Positions 47,710-56,431 of a DNA stretch of 64,000 nucleotides are shown one piece after another. Made by a program: the position numbers and the translations under genes. Origin of the DNA: Roseovarius pelagicus (GTDB taxonomy: Bacteria; Pseudomonadota; Alphaproteobacteria; Rhodobacterales; Rhodobacteraceae); assembly GCF_025639885.1 (NCBI RefSeq), contig NZ_CP106738.1:620001-684000 (forward strand), written 5' to 3'. The notes under the pieces are model-generated. The model worked only from the letters and a program-made list of their open reading frames with translations, was not told the DNA's origin and searched no databases. Numbering within the stretch: position 1 is the first letter of the stretch; each line of letters begins with the position of its first letter.

Positions 47710-48548
47710 AGCGCCTGCCCCGGCCCCATGTCCGCCATGCGCAGCGCCAGAACCTCGAACCGCTCGGCCATGATCTCGAACTGGATGGCATTCATCAACT
47801 CATAGACTCGCTGCATCTGCGGCGCCTCCAACGCATCGGCATACGCCGCCAATTCCGCGTTGCTGAACGCCTCATAGGTATAGGCCGCACTGTTCAGACC
47901 ACTGACTTTCAGCGACTCGCGCAACTCGGCATCCCTTGCCCCCAGTAGCTGCCTCAGCGTTGCCTCATCGATCTCGCGGTCCAGCACACCCGCCGTCGAT
48001 GCGACTATCAGAAACCGGACCTGCACTTCGCGAATGGCCGAAATCGTCACACCAGAACTGTCCACCGCCTCGGTCAGACGCACCAACTGCGTCAGCCGCT
48101 CCGGCGTCGCCTCTTCGATCAGAACCGCGCCACCCGCCTGCTTCATGTCGTTGTCCTCTTCGCGGTGAGAGGCATTTTCCTCGGCCACCAGCCGCACGCC
48201 CAAAGGCGACGCGTAAAACTCCGCTGCGACATTCAGCAGATCGTCGCTCAGCGTGTGTTCAAGAATATCAAGCGCGATCCCGTGCAGGACATCCTCGGCA
48301 AAGACATCGCTGGCCGTGCGCGACCAGTCATCGCCGAAATCGCTGGCCGACATGCCCAGCATCATCGGTGCGTCCTGCGCCGAATGGGCAATGCTCGCCA
48401 ACGCGGTATCAAACCCGGTGACCTTTAGAAACGCCTCCAGCCGCGGACGATCCGCCGCCTGCGCCATGACGGACGCGCAGATCAGCGTAATCAAGAGCGC
48501 GTATAGCGGACCCTTTCGCCCCTGCGATATTTGCAACGATTTCAGCAT
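47706..48548 (-). CDS. DUF2059 secreted protein, paralogue B
   Basis: A 280-residue exported protein. After a signal peptide (KGPLYALLITLICASVMAQA, cleavage around residue 32) comes the same plan as its neighbour: FLKVTGFDTALASIAHSAQDAP and LLNVAAEFYASPLGVRLVAEE. ATG at 48548 is preceded by the strong GGGGAGGTGGCAG. The tandem, four-base-coupled arrangement indicates an old duplication in one operon. Its upstream neighbour is tRNA-Ser on the other strand. Confidence 0.82.
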   Translation of the reverse strand: MLKSLQISQGRKGPLYALLITLICASVMAQAADRPRLEAFLKVTGFDTALASIAHSAQDAPMMLGMSASDFGDDWSRTASDVFAEDVLHGIALDILEHTLSDDLLNVAAEFYASPLGVRLVAEENASHREEDNDMKQAGGAVLIEEATPERLTQLVRLTEAVDSSGVTISAIREVQVRFLIVASTAGVLDREIDEATLRQLLGARDAELRESLKVSGLNSAAYTYEAFSNAELAAYADALEAPQMQRVYELMNAIQFEIMAERFEVLALRMADMGPGQAL

Positions 48549-48687
48549 CTGCCACCTCCCCGCGCCGCGACCCGCGGCCGCCACTGATCATGTCCGCGCC
48601 AGACTATTGGATTTCTCCGGTCAAACAACGCAAAACCCCTTGTCTCGCCCGCCAAAGGCAATTAAACGCTGGCTTCCAGACCCCCGC

Positions 48688-48777
48688 GGAGAGGTGCCGG
48701 AGTGGTCGAACGGGGCGGTCTCGAAAACCGTTGAGCCTTCACGGGTTCCCAGGGTTCGAATCCCTGTCTCTCCGCCA
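48688..48777 (+). tRNA. tRNA-Ser (anticodon CGA)
   Basis: A 90-base class II tRNA with acceptor GGAGAGG/TCTCTCC, a long variable arm, anticodon loop CTCGAAA (CGA, reads UCG), T arm CAGGG-TTCGAAT-CCCTG, discriminator G and encoded CCA. It marks the left edge of a region with different base composition. Confidence 0.97.
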
Positions 48778-49023
48778 TTACCATTTGATTTCATTGAGTT
48801 TTACCTCAAAGAGACAACTCAACCCATGTTCGAACCCATGCTTCGAAATTGGGTTCATACGGACATATGACGGGTTCTTGCTCACGAAGACGTGACCGCA
48901 TGTCGCAGCACGCGCAGTCCGTTCCCCTCTTGCCTCTCGACCACACCATGCCTTCGCGCGTGACACATGATGCAAAGTGCGGCACTACTTAGCTATATCG
49001 CGTTCAAGTTGTCGGGAGAAATT
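48778..49023. other. Gene-free DNA next to tRNA-Ser
   Basis: About 245 bases with lower GC than the sequence on the left. No coding frame, strong hairpin or copy of the tRNA 3-prime end is visible apart from the repeated phrase GGGTTC. It may be the left junction of an island inserted at the tRNA. Confidence 0.4.
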
Positions 49024-49395
49024 ATGCGGAATAAGATGGTGGTGTTTGCTGCGTTGTGCGGCGCTTATTTGGCGAGTGCGGGAAGTGCCCATGCCGAAAC
49101 GTTTGAAGAATACCTTACCTCGATGGACAGGAAGCCGGTCACTTTTTCTGGCAAGATTTACTACAACGACAGTAACTTTCGCTTTTACAGCAACGCCGGT
49201 GAGTTCTTCACCGCAACGATGGATGCAGGCCGCGAAATTCGGGAACGGATCGAAGACGAGTGCCAAGAAGGCAGCTTTATGATTGACACCGACGAACTTT
49301 GTTCGATCACGGGAAGCGGTTCCGTGGAGATACGCGGAAGCGACATTCGCTTGAGCATTGAAGCCGTCGAAGACTTGGAGACTGGCAACCAATGA
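49024..49395 (+). CDS. Small secreted protein of unknown function
   Basis: A 123-residue protein. MRNKMVVFAALCGAYLASAGSAHAE is a clear Sec signal peptide with cleavage after AHA. The mature 98 residues are acidic and contain two Cys (EDECQEG, DELCSI) that could form a disulfide. The segment VTFSGKIYYNDSNFRFYSNAGEFF suggests a beta-rich fold. No family is recognised. Its stop overlaps the next gene by four bases, so the two are coupled. ATG at 49024 is chosen to keep the signal. Confidence 0.72.
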   Translation: MRNKMVVFAALCGAYLASAGSAHAETFEEYLTSMDRKPVTFSGKIYYNDSNFRFYSNAGEFFTATMDAGREIRERIEDECQEGSFMIDTDELCSITGSGSVEIRGSDIRLSIEAVEDLETGNQ

Positions 49396-49874
49396 AAGTT
49401 GTTCGGATTGTTTTTCAGATCATTGTCGGGATGGTCTTTGGCATCGCCGCCGGGTTGGCGCTATCTCCGCTTTTTGCGGCCATTTCCGACGGCAAGGGCA
49501 CGGTGGGATTCTTCGTCGTCTTTTTCGTAGTCACGCTATTGGCGGCATTTGCCCCTACGGTCCGGCGCGCGTTTGGGCGCGGCTTCTTGCTCTTGGGCGC
49601 GGCCATATTTGCGTTGCCGGTTTCGACATTCATACTATCCGGGGTCGTTTCGCACGAAATGGTCTCTGGGGCTGCAGACGCCGACAAAGGTTATGCCACA
49701 ACCGGAAGTGTGATCGCCGGCGGCTTGATGACAACCATCGCCGGATTGTTCGGCTTCGTGCTCGGGTCGATTTCTCTAATCGTCGGTCTAATTCTGTCTC
49801 TTGGGGGACGACGGGAAGTCGTCATTGTTGAACGCCCCCAAACGCAAAGCGCCGAACCCACTCTACGCCGCTAA
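49392..49874 (+). CDS. Membrane protein of unknown function
   Basis: A 160-residue protein with four hydrophobic helices (IVFQIIVGMVFGIAAGLAL, GFFVVFFVVTLLAAF, FLLLGAAIFALPVSTFIL, GLMTTIAGLFGFVLGSISLIVGLIL) and a short polar tail. Codon choice is closer to the island than to the flanking housekeeping genes. It is coupled to the secreted protein upstream; the pair could form an envelope-associated unit, but nothing in the sequence shows what it does. Confidence 0.68.
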   Translation: MKVVRIVFQIIVGMVFGIAAGLALSPLFAAISDGKGTVGFFVVFFVVTLLAAFAPTVRRAFGRGFLLLGAAIFALPVSTFILSGVVSHEMVSGAADADKGYATTGSVIAGGLMTTIAGLFGFVLGSISLIVGLILSLGGRREVVIVERPQTQSAEPTLRR

Positions 49875-50131
49875 AGCGTAGGATGCGCTGCATACCCCTT
49901 GCGTTCCGCTACGGTCCTTCGACGTGACGGCCTATAGTGGGCAGAACAAGACGGCGGTTTCTTTCGAACTTAGCACCACGCCTTCGGTGGCTGGGCTGCC
50001 TTCATGGATTGTGACGGGACATGATGCCCACAGCCAGGACGCCGCCCAGCACCTCGCACCGGCACCCCGGTACATAGTGCAGGCGCTCCTTGATCATCGC
50101 AATAATCGGTTCGTCCGTAAATCATCTCTGC
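49875..50131. other. Degenerate flank left of the IS21 element
   Basis: No convincing gene. A plus-strand open frame (49924-50154) runs into the insertion sequence end and has no similarity or ribosome site. Some minus-strand codons (IIAMIKERLHYVPGC) look gene-like but are preceded by stops once the insertion is removed in thought, so this may be remnant DNA of an older mobile element. Confidence 0.35.
50124..50131. repeat. Target-site duplication, left copy
   Basis: ATCTCTGC directly abuts the left inverted repeat. The same eight bases follow the right inverted repeat at 52628-52635, defining the insertion exactly. Confidence 0.9.
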
Positions 50132-50161
50132 TGTTGATTGTCACTGAGAACTGACCCGGTA
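50132..50161 (+). repeat. IS21 left terminal inverted repeat
   Basis: Begins TGTTGATTGTCACTGAG and ends CCCGGTA. It is identical to the reverse complement of 52598-52627. A further internal repeat of its core follows at 50171. Confidence 0.95.
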
Positions 50162-50244
50162 GCCCCATAAATTGTCACTGAGAACTGACCCATGTGAACA
50201 CACTTCCCCGACGGTTTTGGTTGGGGGGATTTGGAGTGATCGAC

Positions 50245-51774
50245 ATGGGATTTTTGAGTGTCATTCGACGCTGGGCATTGCGTGACAAAATGCCAATCAG
50301 GGAGATTGCCCGGCGGACGGGTTTGTCTCGGAACACGATCAAGAAGTATCTGCGTGAAGGTGCGGTGGAGCCGAGGTTCAAGACGCCCAAGCGTCCAAGC
50401 AAGCTGGACCCCTACGCGGATCGGCTGTCAGCCTGGCTTTTAATCCAGACGCGGAAGTCACGCAAAGAGCGGCGGACAGTGAAGCAAATGCATGCTGATC
50501 TGGTGAAGCTGGGATATAATGGTTCCTATGAACGCGTGGCAGCTTTCGCCCGGGCATGGCGTGAAGATCGGCATCGAGCGGAACAGACGACGGGGCGCGG
50601 CACCTATGTGCCTTTGGTGTTCGCGCCCGGCGAAGCCTTCCAATTCGATTGGAGCGAGGACAGGGCCAACATCGGTGGTGAGCGCGTCAAACTTCAGGTC
50701 GCGCATATCAAACTGTCACACAGCCGGGCTTTCTTGGTGCGGGCCTACCCGCTGCAAACGCACGAGATGCTGTTTGACGCCCACTGGCATGCATTCCGCG
50801 TCTTCGGCGGCGTGCCTGGTCGCGGGATCTATGACAATATGAAGACCGCCGTTGATCGTGTGGGCAAAGGCAAGCAGCGGGACGTCAATGCACGCTTCAA
50901 GGCTATGGCCAGCCACTACGTGTTTGAGCCCGAGTTCTGCAATCCAGCCGCAGGTTGGGAGAAAGGCCAGGTTGAGAAGAACGTGCAGGATGCGCGCAAC
51001 CGCATGTGGCAGGTCATGCCAGTCTTTGCCGATCAGGCAGAGCTGAACCAATGGCTTGAAGATCGCTGTATCGCCCTTTGGGCAGAGACACCGCACAAGG
51101 CTTTGCCGGGGTCCATCGCTGACGTGTGGGAGGCCGAGAAGCCCACGCTGATGGCACTGCCGCCGGCATTCGATGGCTTTATCGAACATAGTAAGCGTGT
51201 GTCACCCACATGCCTGATCACGTTCGAACGCAATCGCTACAGCGTTCCCGCCAGCTTTGCGAACCGACGTGTCAGTTTGCATGTCTATCCCGAACGGCTG
51301 GTCATGGTCGCTGAAGGGCAAACGGTTTGCGAGCATGCGCGGATCATCGAGCGGTCTCATCGCAAGCCCGGCAAGGTCATCTATGACTGGCGTCACTATC
51401 TCGCTGTCATCCAACGCAAACCAGGTGCCTTACGCAATGGTGCGCCGTTCACGGAGATGCCGGATGCCTTCCGGCAACTTCAGGATCACATGCTGCGTAA
51501 AGAAGGCGGTGACCGAGAGATGGTCGACATTCTGTCTCTGGTCCTTCAGCACAACGAAGATGACGTTTTGTGCGCAGTGGAGCTGGCACTTGAAGCGGGC
51601 GTCCCCACCAAGACGCACATCCTGAACCTGTTGCATCGATTGATCGACCGCAGACCGACAGATCACCCCGAGGTCGATCCGCCGGACGCACTGGCATTGC
51701 AGTCAACGCCAGAGGCCAACGTCGATCGCTATGACGGGTTGCGACAGACTAAGGAGAAGCGCCATGCGTCATGA
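50245..51774 (+). CDS. istA: IS21-family transposase IstA
   Basis: A 509-residue DDE transposase. The N-terminal helix-turn-helix ([22 protein letters not shown]) binds the end repeats. The integrase core has FDWSED (first D), [11 protein letters not shown] (second D) and [11 protein letters not shown] (E), followed by the [20 protein letters not shown] domain typical of IstA. ATG at 50245 follows GGAGTGATC; the frame is open from GTG 50194, which sits in the terminal repeats. The 3-prime end overlaps istB by 11 bases. Confidence 0.96.
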   Translation: MGFLSVIRRWALRDKMPIREIARRTGLSRNTIKKYLREGAVEPRFKTPKRPSKLDPYADRLSAWLLIQTRKSRKERRTVKQMHADLVKLGYNGSYERVAAFARAWREDRHRAEQTTGRGTYVPLVFAPGEAFQFDWSEDRANIGGERVKLQVAHIKLSHSRAFLVRAYPLQTHEMLFDAHWHAFRVFGGVPGRGIYDNMKTAVDRVGKGKQRDVNARFKAMASHYVFEPEFCNPAAGWEKGQVEKNVQDARNRMWQVMPVFADQAELNQWLEDRCIALWAETPHKALPGSIADVWEAEKPTLMALPPAFDGFIEHSKRVSPTCLITFERNRYSVPASFANRRVSLHVYPERLVMVAEGQTVCEHARIIERSHRKPGKVIYDWRHYLAVIQRKPGALRNGAPFTEMPDAFRQLQDHMLRKEGGDREMVDILSLVLQHNEDDVLCAVELALEAGVPTKTHILNLLHRLIDRRPTDHPEVDPPDALALQSTPEANVDRYDGLRQTKEKRHAS

Positions 51775-52555
51775 CCCAGCAGGAGCTTCTATCGTGATCA
51801 TGCTACGCAGTCTCAAGCTGTACGGCATGGCAAATGCGATTGAAGACTTGGTCGCCCAGGGCGCGCCAGCGTTCGAAGCTGCCACACCAATGCTGTCACA
51901 GCTGCTCAAGGCCGAGATCGCCGAGCGCGAGGTACGGTCTATCGCCTACCACACGAAGGTCGCCCGCTTCCCCGCATATAAAGACCTCACCGGCTTTGAC
52001 TTTGCGTCCAGTGAGATCAACGAGGCAACAGTCCGACAGTTGCATCGGTGCGAGTTCATTGAAGCGACTGAAAATGTCGTGCTGATCGGCGGCCCCGGAA
52101 CCGGCAAAAGCCATACTGCTACAGCAATTGGTGTGCAGGCGATTGAGCATCACAGGCGAAAGGTCCGCTTCTTCTCGACCGTGGAATTGGTTAATGCACT
52201 GGAGCAAGAGAAAGCGCTTGGAAAGGCTGGGAAACTGGCTGAGATGCTGACCAAGGTCGATTTGGTTATCTTAGACGAGCTTGGCTACCTGCCGTTCAGT
52301 TCATCTGGTGGGGCATTGCTCTTCCACCTACTCAGTAAGCTCTATGAGCGCACCAGTGTGATCATCACCACCAACCTTAGCTTCTCAGAATGGGCGCAGG
52401 TCTTCGGGGATGCAAAGATGACCACCGCTCTCTTGGATCGGCTTACCCACCGCTGCCACATCCTCGAAACCGGAAACGACAGCTACCGCTTCAAGGTCAG
52501 TTCTGAGGCAGCAAAGAAAACTGCAAAGGAGGCCAAAACATTGACCGCATCATAG
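51764..52555 (+). CDS. istB: IS21-family helper ATPase IstB
   Basis: A 263-residue AAA+ ATPase that loads on target DNA and stimulates IstA. Walker A is GGPGTGKSH, Walker B is [13 protein letters not shown]; the sensor and arginine-finger region [20 protein letters not shown] is intact. AAGGAG lies upstream of ATG 51764. It overlaps istA, consistent with translational coupling. Confidence 0.96.
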   Translation: MRHDPAGASIVIMLRSLKLYGMANAIEDLVAQGAPAFEAATPMLSQLLKAEIAEREVRSIAYHTKVARFPAYKDLTGFDFASSEINEATVRQLHRCEFIEATENVVLIGGPGTGKSHTATAIGVQAIEHHRRKVRFFSTVELVNALEQEKALGKAGKLAEMLTKVDLVILDELGYLPFSSSGGALLFHLLSKLYERTSVIITTNLSFSEWAQVFGDAKMTTALLDRLTHRCHILETGNDSYRFKVSSEAAKKTAKEAKTLTAS

Positions 52556-52597
52556 ACCACGACGCATAACTGAGGGTGGGTCAAATCTCGGTGAAAA

Positions 52598-52627
52598 TAC
52601 CGGGTCAGTTCTCAGTGACAATCAACA
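52598..52627 (-). repeat. IS21 right terminal inverted repeat
   Basis: Perfect reverse complement of the left end, finishing GACAATCAACA. It is followed at once by the right copy of the target duplication ATCTCTGC. Confidence 0.95.
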
Positions 52628-52635
52628 ATCTCTGC
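52628..52635. repeat. Target-site duplication, right copy
   Basis: ATCTCTGC, identical to 50124-50131. DNA from here to 52740 has no gene. Confidence 0.9.
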
Positions 52636-52740
52636 ATTCGGCCGTTCTTTTGTCAGGCAGACTCGGCACAGATTTGGAGGAGTTTTGGGGGATGAGGTCA
52701 GATGAATGCAGAAAGATAAGGGAAATGCCCCAACTGATCG

Positions 52741-53460
52741 TCACCGGGGGCTAGCATCGTCACAGCTTGCGGTGATGAATGCATCAAAGATTCGCCCCTG
52801 ACGCCGATCTTGTGGCAAGTGTTCCGGGTGCCATTGGATTCCCATCAAAAATGGATACTCTCGGTCTTCAAAAGCTTCGATTATGCCATCGTTTGCAAGT
52901 GCGGTTGCGTGGAGACCGGAACCCAAAATATCAACGGCTTGATGGTGAACTGAATTCACCCAAAGATTATCAACTTCGCAAATCCGGCGCAAATTGCTTC
53001 CATCAAGTAGCTCGACTTGATGCACCGCGTCGCCAAGCTGAGAACCATTTCGATGGTCAAATGAGGTAGGCCTTTGGTCAAGCGTGTGATCGAAAATCGT
53101 CCCCCCACGCAGAACGTTGATTAACTGCATTCCGCGACAGATCCCGAGTACGGGCATGTCAGACTTCAGCACCGCTTTTGCGAACTCAAACTCGAAACCA
53201 TCACGATTCGAAAGAACCTCAGAAATTTCGCTATGGTGCTGGCCTCCATAATAATCCGGCGAAAAATCAGTCCCGCCTGTAAAGACCACTCCATCAAATC
53301 TTGATGCATATTGCACAAGGTCCCCATCAAAGCAGTAGGGTAGCATTACTGGCTGCCCCCCCGCCTTGGACACAGCTTCCACGTAGGGTGCCAAAAGATA
53401 ATACTCGTTCTTTGCGCTGTTAAAGTTTGAGGTTACGGCGATAAGTGGCGGTTTTGTCAT
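52741..53460 (-). CDS. Class I glutamine amidotransferase-like hydrolase (C26, PuuD-like)
   Basis: A 239-residue hydrolase of the gamma-glutamyl-gamma-aminobutyrate hydrolase family. The nucleophile C108 is in VLGICRGMQLINVLRGGT; H211 and E213 are in QWHPEH. PuuD releases GABA from gamma-glutamyl-GABA in putrescine catabolism. The gene is last in the GntR-controlled transporter operon and overlaps the M20 gene by four bases. With a polyamine-type importer upstream, cleavage of a gamma-glutamylated amine is the likely job, but glutamylpolyamine synthetase is not in the window. Confidence 0.9.
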   Translation of the reverse strand: MTKPPLIAVTSNFNSAKNEYYLLAPYVEAVSKAGGQPVMLPYCFDGDLVQYASRFDGVVFTGGTDFSPDYYGGQHHSEISEVLSNRDGFEFEFAKAVLKSDMPVLGICRGMQLINVLRGGTIFDHTLDQRPTSFDHRNGSQLGDAVHQVELLDGSNLRRICEVDNLWVNSVHHQAVDILGSGLHATALANDGIIEAFEDREYPFLMGIQWHPEHLPQDRRQGRIFDAFITASCDDASPR

Positions 53461-54677
53461 GGCTTGGTTCCACCAGACAAGATGTTCAGCAATAGCCGTT
53501 CGTAAACCTTAGCACCCAAAACCACCTCGTCTATATGTGCATATTCATCCGGTATATCGGAAAAGCTACCTCTGGGGTGTGGCGTTAAATACCATGGACC
53601 AAAATTGACGGCAGGAACATTCAATCCCGCCACGAAAAAGTGGGCATCCGTGAATCCTGACAGGCCACGGAGCTTTGCTGTCCTGCCTGTGATTTCCATG
53701 AGCGCGCGCTCACATTCAGCCACGATTGGCTCAGTAGTATCGACTTCGACAGCAGGAACGAACAGTTCACTGGACAGATCTATCGATGCACCTCTAGCGG
53801 AGGCAACCATGTTGGCGATTTTTCCCATCTGATCGAGAACCATGTTCTCAGTCTCACCAATGGAGAGCCGCCGATCGATTATGATCGTACATTCCTCGGC
53901 GATGACGTTTGGTTTTTCACCGCCTGAAATCTGACCAAACCCTACGGAAGGGTTTGGTACATATTTCGAAGGGTTCGCAGAGAGGCTGTCTGGAAACTCC
54001 CGCTCGATAGCCGTTATCAATTCTGCCGCGACAGAAATCGCATTGACGCCAGTATGAGACTTTCCTGCCTGTCCACCCCGGCCGATGATTTTCGCTTTGA
54101 TCCAGACAACGCCGCGGTTGCCGACCCCCACGTCCCCCAGAGTTGGCTCACAAACGACGGCCATATCGGCATTGAATTCACTGAGTGCGTCGAGCACCGC
54201 GCCGACCCCGTGATACCCACCGGAGGTCTCATCCGCAGAGGCTAGCAGGATCAGGTCACCAGCCAGCCGGTCAGGCCGGGCCGCTATTGCGGCTCCGGCA
54301 GCCAGCATCGCAGAGACGCCAGATTTCATGTCACCTGTTCCACGGCCGTAAATCCGACCATCGCGAACTTCGCCGCCCAGCGGATCGGTCGTCCATCCCC
54401 TCCCGATGGGCTGTGTGTCGGTATGCCCGTTCAGAACAATTGTCGGGCCACCACCTTTGCCGCGGACGATCCCCAACGCATTTCCCCTCCCGGGCGACGG
54501 CTCGAGGTAGCGTGTTTCGATCCCACGAGCAGACATCCATTCACACAGGAATTTTGCAGCTGCCGCTTCGTCACCCGGAGGGTTCGCCGTGTTGAACGCC
54601 AAGAGTGGTTTCAGAAGATCGTCCACGAATGCGGGCTCAACGAATGAGTGAATCTGTTCAGCCATATAGGGCTCCAA
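53457..54677 (-). CDS. M20 family amidohydrolase/peptidase (ArgE/DapE type)
   Basis: A 406-residue metallohydrolase with two-metal motifs LNGHTDTQP, GRGTGDMKSG and SADETSGGYHG. A dimerisation domain insert (about 185-300, GVWIKAKIIGRGGQAGKSHTG region) precedes the final metal His (RGLSGFTDAHFFVAG, FGPWYLTPHPRGSFSD). Relatives hydrolyse N-acyl amino acids, succinyl-diaminopimelate or small peptides. It is coupled to the PuuD-like gene and follows the transporter permeases, so it probably processes the imported compound. Confidence 0.9.
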   Translation of the reverse strand: MEPYMAEQIHSFVEPAFVDDLLKPLLAFNTANPPGDEAAAAKFLCEWMSARGIETRYLEPSPGRGNALGIVRGKGGGPTIVLNGHTDTQPIGRGWTTDPLGGEVRDGRIYGRGTGDMKSGVSAMLAAGAAIAARPDRLAGDLILLASADETSGGYHGVGAVLDALSEFNADMAVVCEPTLGDVGVGNRGVVWIKAKIIGRGGQAGKSHTGVNAISVAAELITAIEREFPDSLSANPSKYVPNPSVGFGQISGGEKPNVIAEECTIIIDRRLSIGETENMVLDQMGKIANMVASARGASIDLSSELFVPAVEVDTTEPIVAECERALMEITGRTAKLRGLSGFTDAHFFVAGLNVPAVNFGPWYLTPHPRGSFSDIPDEYAHIDEVVLGAKVYERLLLNILSGGTKP

Positions 54678-54700
54678 TCAGGTTGAATATTTGTTCGAGA

Positions 54701-55525
54701 TCAGTTTCGGTAGATACCCTGCCCCATGACCGTTTCGACACCTACAATCCTGTCGAGAATTATAATCACCAGCAGCGCAACGCCTGCGAGAAATACCGAG
54801 GCTGCTGCAATCGTCAGATCAAAGTTGGCTTTCATATTGGCGATCAGCGCGGCGGGTAAAGTGTATACCGTTGGGCTGGTCAAAAATATCGTTACGGCGA
54901 TATCGTCCATAGAGAATGCAAAGGCAAATATGAAACCTGTCGCGATTCCTGTACGCCCAAGTGGCAGAACAATCCGCCGAAGCGTTTGGCCCTCTCGCGC
55001 GCCTAAACTAAGCGATGCCTCGACCATCGTTTCACCGATTCCAGCCATCGAGGCAACGTTGGTTCGAATTGTGTAGGGTAGCGTGATGAGAACGTGAGCA
55101 AGGATAATTTTGATCGCGCTGCTTTCCACGCCGATACGTGAAAAAAAGAATAGCAGCGAAAACCCAATTACCACACCGGGCACGATCAGGGGCGCCACGA
55201 ATAGCGCGTTGATCGCATGGACGATTTTGCTCTTTGATCGGGTCAGGCAGAGCGCAGCCATCACGCCAATGACCGATGAAACTGTAGCTGCGATCAATGC
55301 TATCGCAAAACTAATTCCTAAAGCGCGCATATAGTATTCGCTGCCAAAGAATTTCGAATACCATTGTAATGATAAACCAGGAGGCGGAAAGGGTGCCATG
55401 TATCCTCGAGGTTCAAACGAAAGCAGGAGGGTAAATAGTAGCGGGATGATCAAAACAGCACCCGCAGCAATGAGGGCTGACCCGATCAAAATTTTCACAA
55501 CATCGTCAACATGACGTTTCATCAC
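54701..55525 (-). CDS. ABC transporter permease (PotC-like)
   Basis: A 274-residue permease with six hydrophobic helices and EAA motif TMVEASLSLGAREGQTLRRIVLP. It is the partner of the permease at 55522, with a four-base overlap. Codon use is less GC-rich than the similar permease at 6698, suggesting separate origin rather than recent duplication. Confidence 0.9.
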   Translation of the reverse strand: MMKRHVDDVVKILIGSALIAAGAVLIIPLLFTLLLSFEPRGYMAPFPPPGLSLQWYSKFFGSEYYMRALGISFAIALIAATVSSVIGVMAALCLTRSKSKIVHAINALFVAPLIVPGVVIGFSLLFFFSRIGVESSAIKIILAHVLITLPYTIRTNVASMAGIGETMVEASLSLGAREGQTLRRIVLPLGRTGIATGFIFAFAFSMDDIAVTIFLTSPTVYTLPAALIANMKANFDLTIAAASVFLAGVALLVIIILDRIVGVETVMGQGIYRN

Positions 55526-56391
55526 CTCGTCCCCTGCTTTTTCTGACTGCCAGCCAGACGCCCCAGTAGGCTGCTGCTAATGAATACCAACACCATTGAT
55601 ACCAGCAGCATCAACACGGACAGTGCGCTACCGCTGGGATAGTTCGCGATTTCGCTAAATCGCGTATAGATTAGGTTGGTGATAAAGTTGATCTGTCCAC
55701 GCCCTAGGATCATCGGGATGACAAACGCACTGATCGCCAGCGTATAAATGACGATGAACGTCGAAACGAAACCCTTGATACAAAGGGGCAGTATGACTCT
55801 AAAGTGACCGGTTACCCAACTTGCCCCGAGTGCAACCGCCGCTTCGAGAAGCCGTGGATTGACGTTCTGGATGGTGGACACCATCATCAGTGTCGTCATC
55901 GGAAACAGAAAACTGAACAGACCGATAACGACCAGAATTTCACTCATTATACTGCCATTCATCCTTGTTCCGAGCATTGCAGAAAAAGAACGTCCAAATC
56001 CCACCGGCCCAAAAGCAATCGTCAATGCGTACACTTTCACCAAAGCACTCATAAACATCAGAATGACGAGTGCAGAAACGATCGCCTTGCGAATAAAACC
56101 CGGTGGTCGTCGTGCAATAAAATGAGAGAGTGGATAACCCAAAACCATAGAGGCCAACGCCGCAATGAAGGACAGCCGAAACGTGTCGGCAAAGTATCCA
56201 ACATACGCGGCGTCGGATAAATCTCTGTAATTATCGAGAGTGAATGGCGCGCCCTGGGTTGATCCGATATCTCCCGGTATATACGTCCGAAAACTCTCTG
56301 TAACGGTCAACGCCAATGGACCGAGGAAAAGCACAACGATCACGATAAGCGGCGACGCTATGAACAATAGCTGCCAACGTAGAGTAAACAT
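55522..56391 (-). CDS. ABC transporter permease (PotB-like)
   Basis: A 289-residue membrane permease: N-terminal helix LLFIASPLIVIVVLFLGPLAL, a periplasmic loop (RTYIPGDIGSTQGAPF), then five more helices with EAA motif LLEAAVALGASWVTGHFRVILPL. It pairs with the PotC-like permease to form the channel. It lies 40 bases after the binding-protein stop. Confidence 0.9.
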   Translation of the reverse strand: MFTLRWQLLFIASPLIVIVVLFLGPLALTVTESFRTYIPGDIGSTQGAPFTLDNYRDLSDAAYVGYFADTFRLSFIAALASMVLGYPLSHFIARRPPGFIRKAIVSALVILMFMSALVKVYALTIAFGPVGFGRSFSAMLGTRMNGSIMSEILVVIGLFSFLFPMTTLMMVSTIQNVNPRLLEAAVALGASWVTGHFRVILPLCIKGFVSTFIVIYTLAISAFVIPMILGRGQINFITNLIYTRFSEIANYPSGSALSVLMLLVSMVLVFISSSLLGRLAGSQKKQGTR

Positions 56392-56431
56392 CTGTATTCT
56401 ATCCTACCAGATTACTGCTGAAACAATTCGG

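Larger units (their letters stand above)
50132..52627 (+). mobile_element. IS21-family insertion sequence, complete
   Basis: A 2496-bp element with istA and istB in the standard overlapping order. The ends are perfect 30-bp inverted repeats (50132-50161 and 52598-52627), beginning TGTTGATTGTCACTGAGAAC. A second copy of the ATTGTCACTGAGAACTGACC unit lies at 50171-50190, and a degenerate one (16 of 21 matches) at 52578-52598; multiple end repeats are usual in IS21 and bind IstA. Eight-base direct repeats flank it. Both proteins are intact, so the copy may be active. Confidence 0.96.

Noticed and set aside
49924..50154. 76-codon frame ending inside the IS21 left repeat
   Set aside because: It reads across the insertion junction, lacks a ribosome site and resembles no family.
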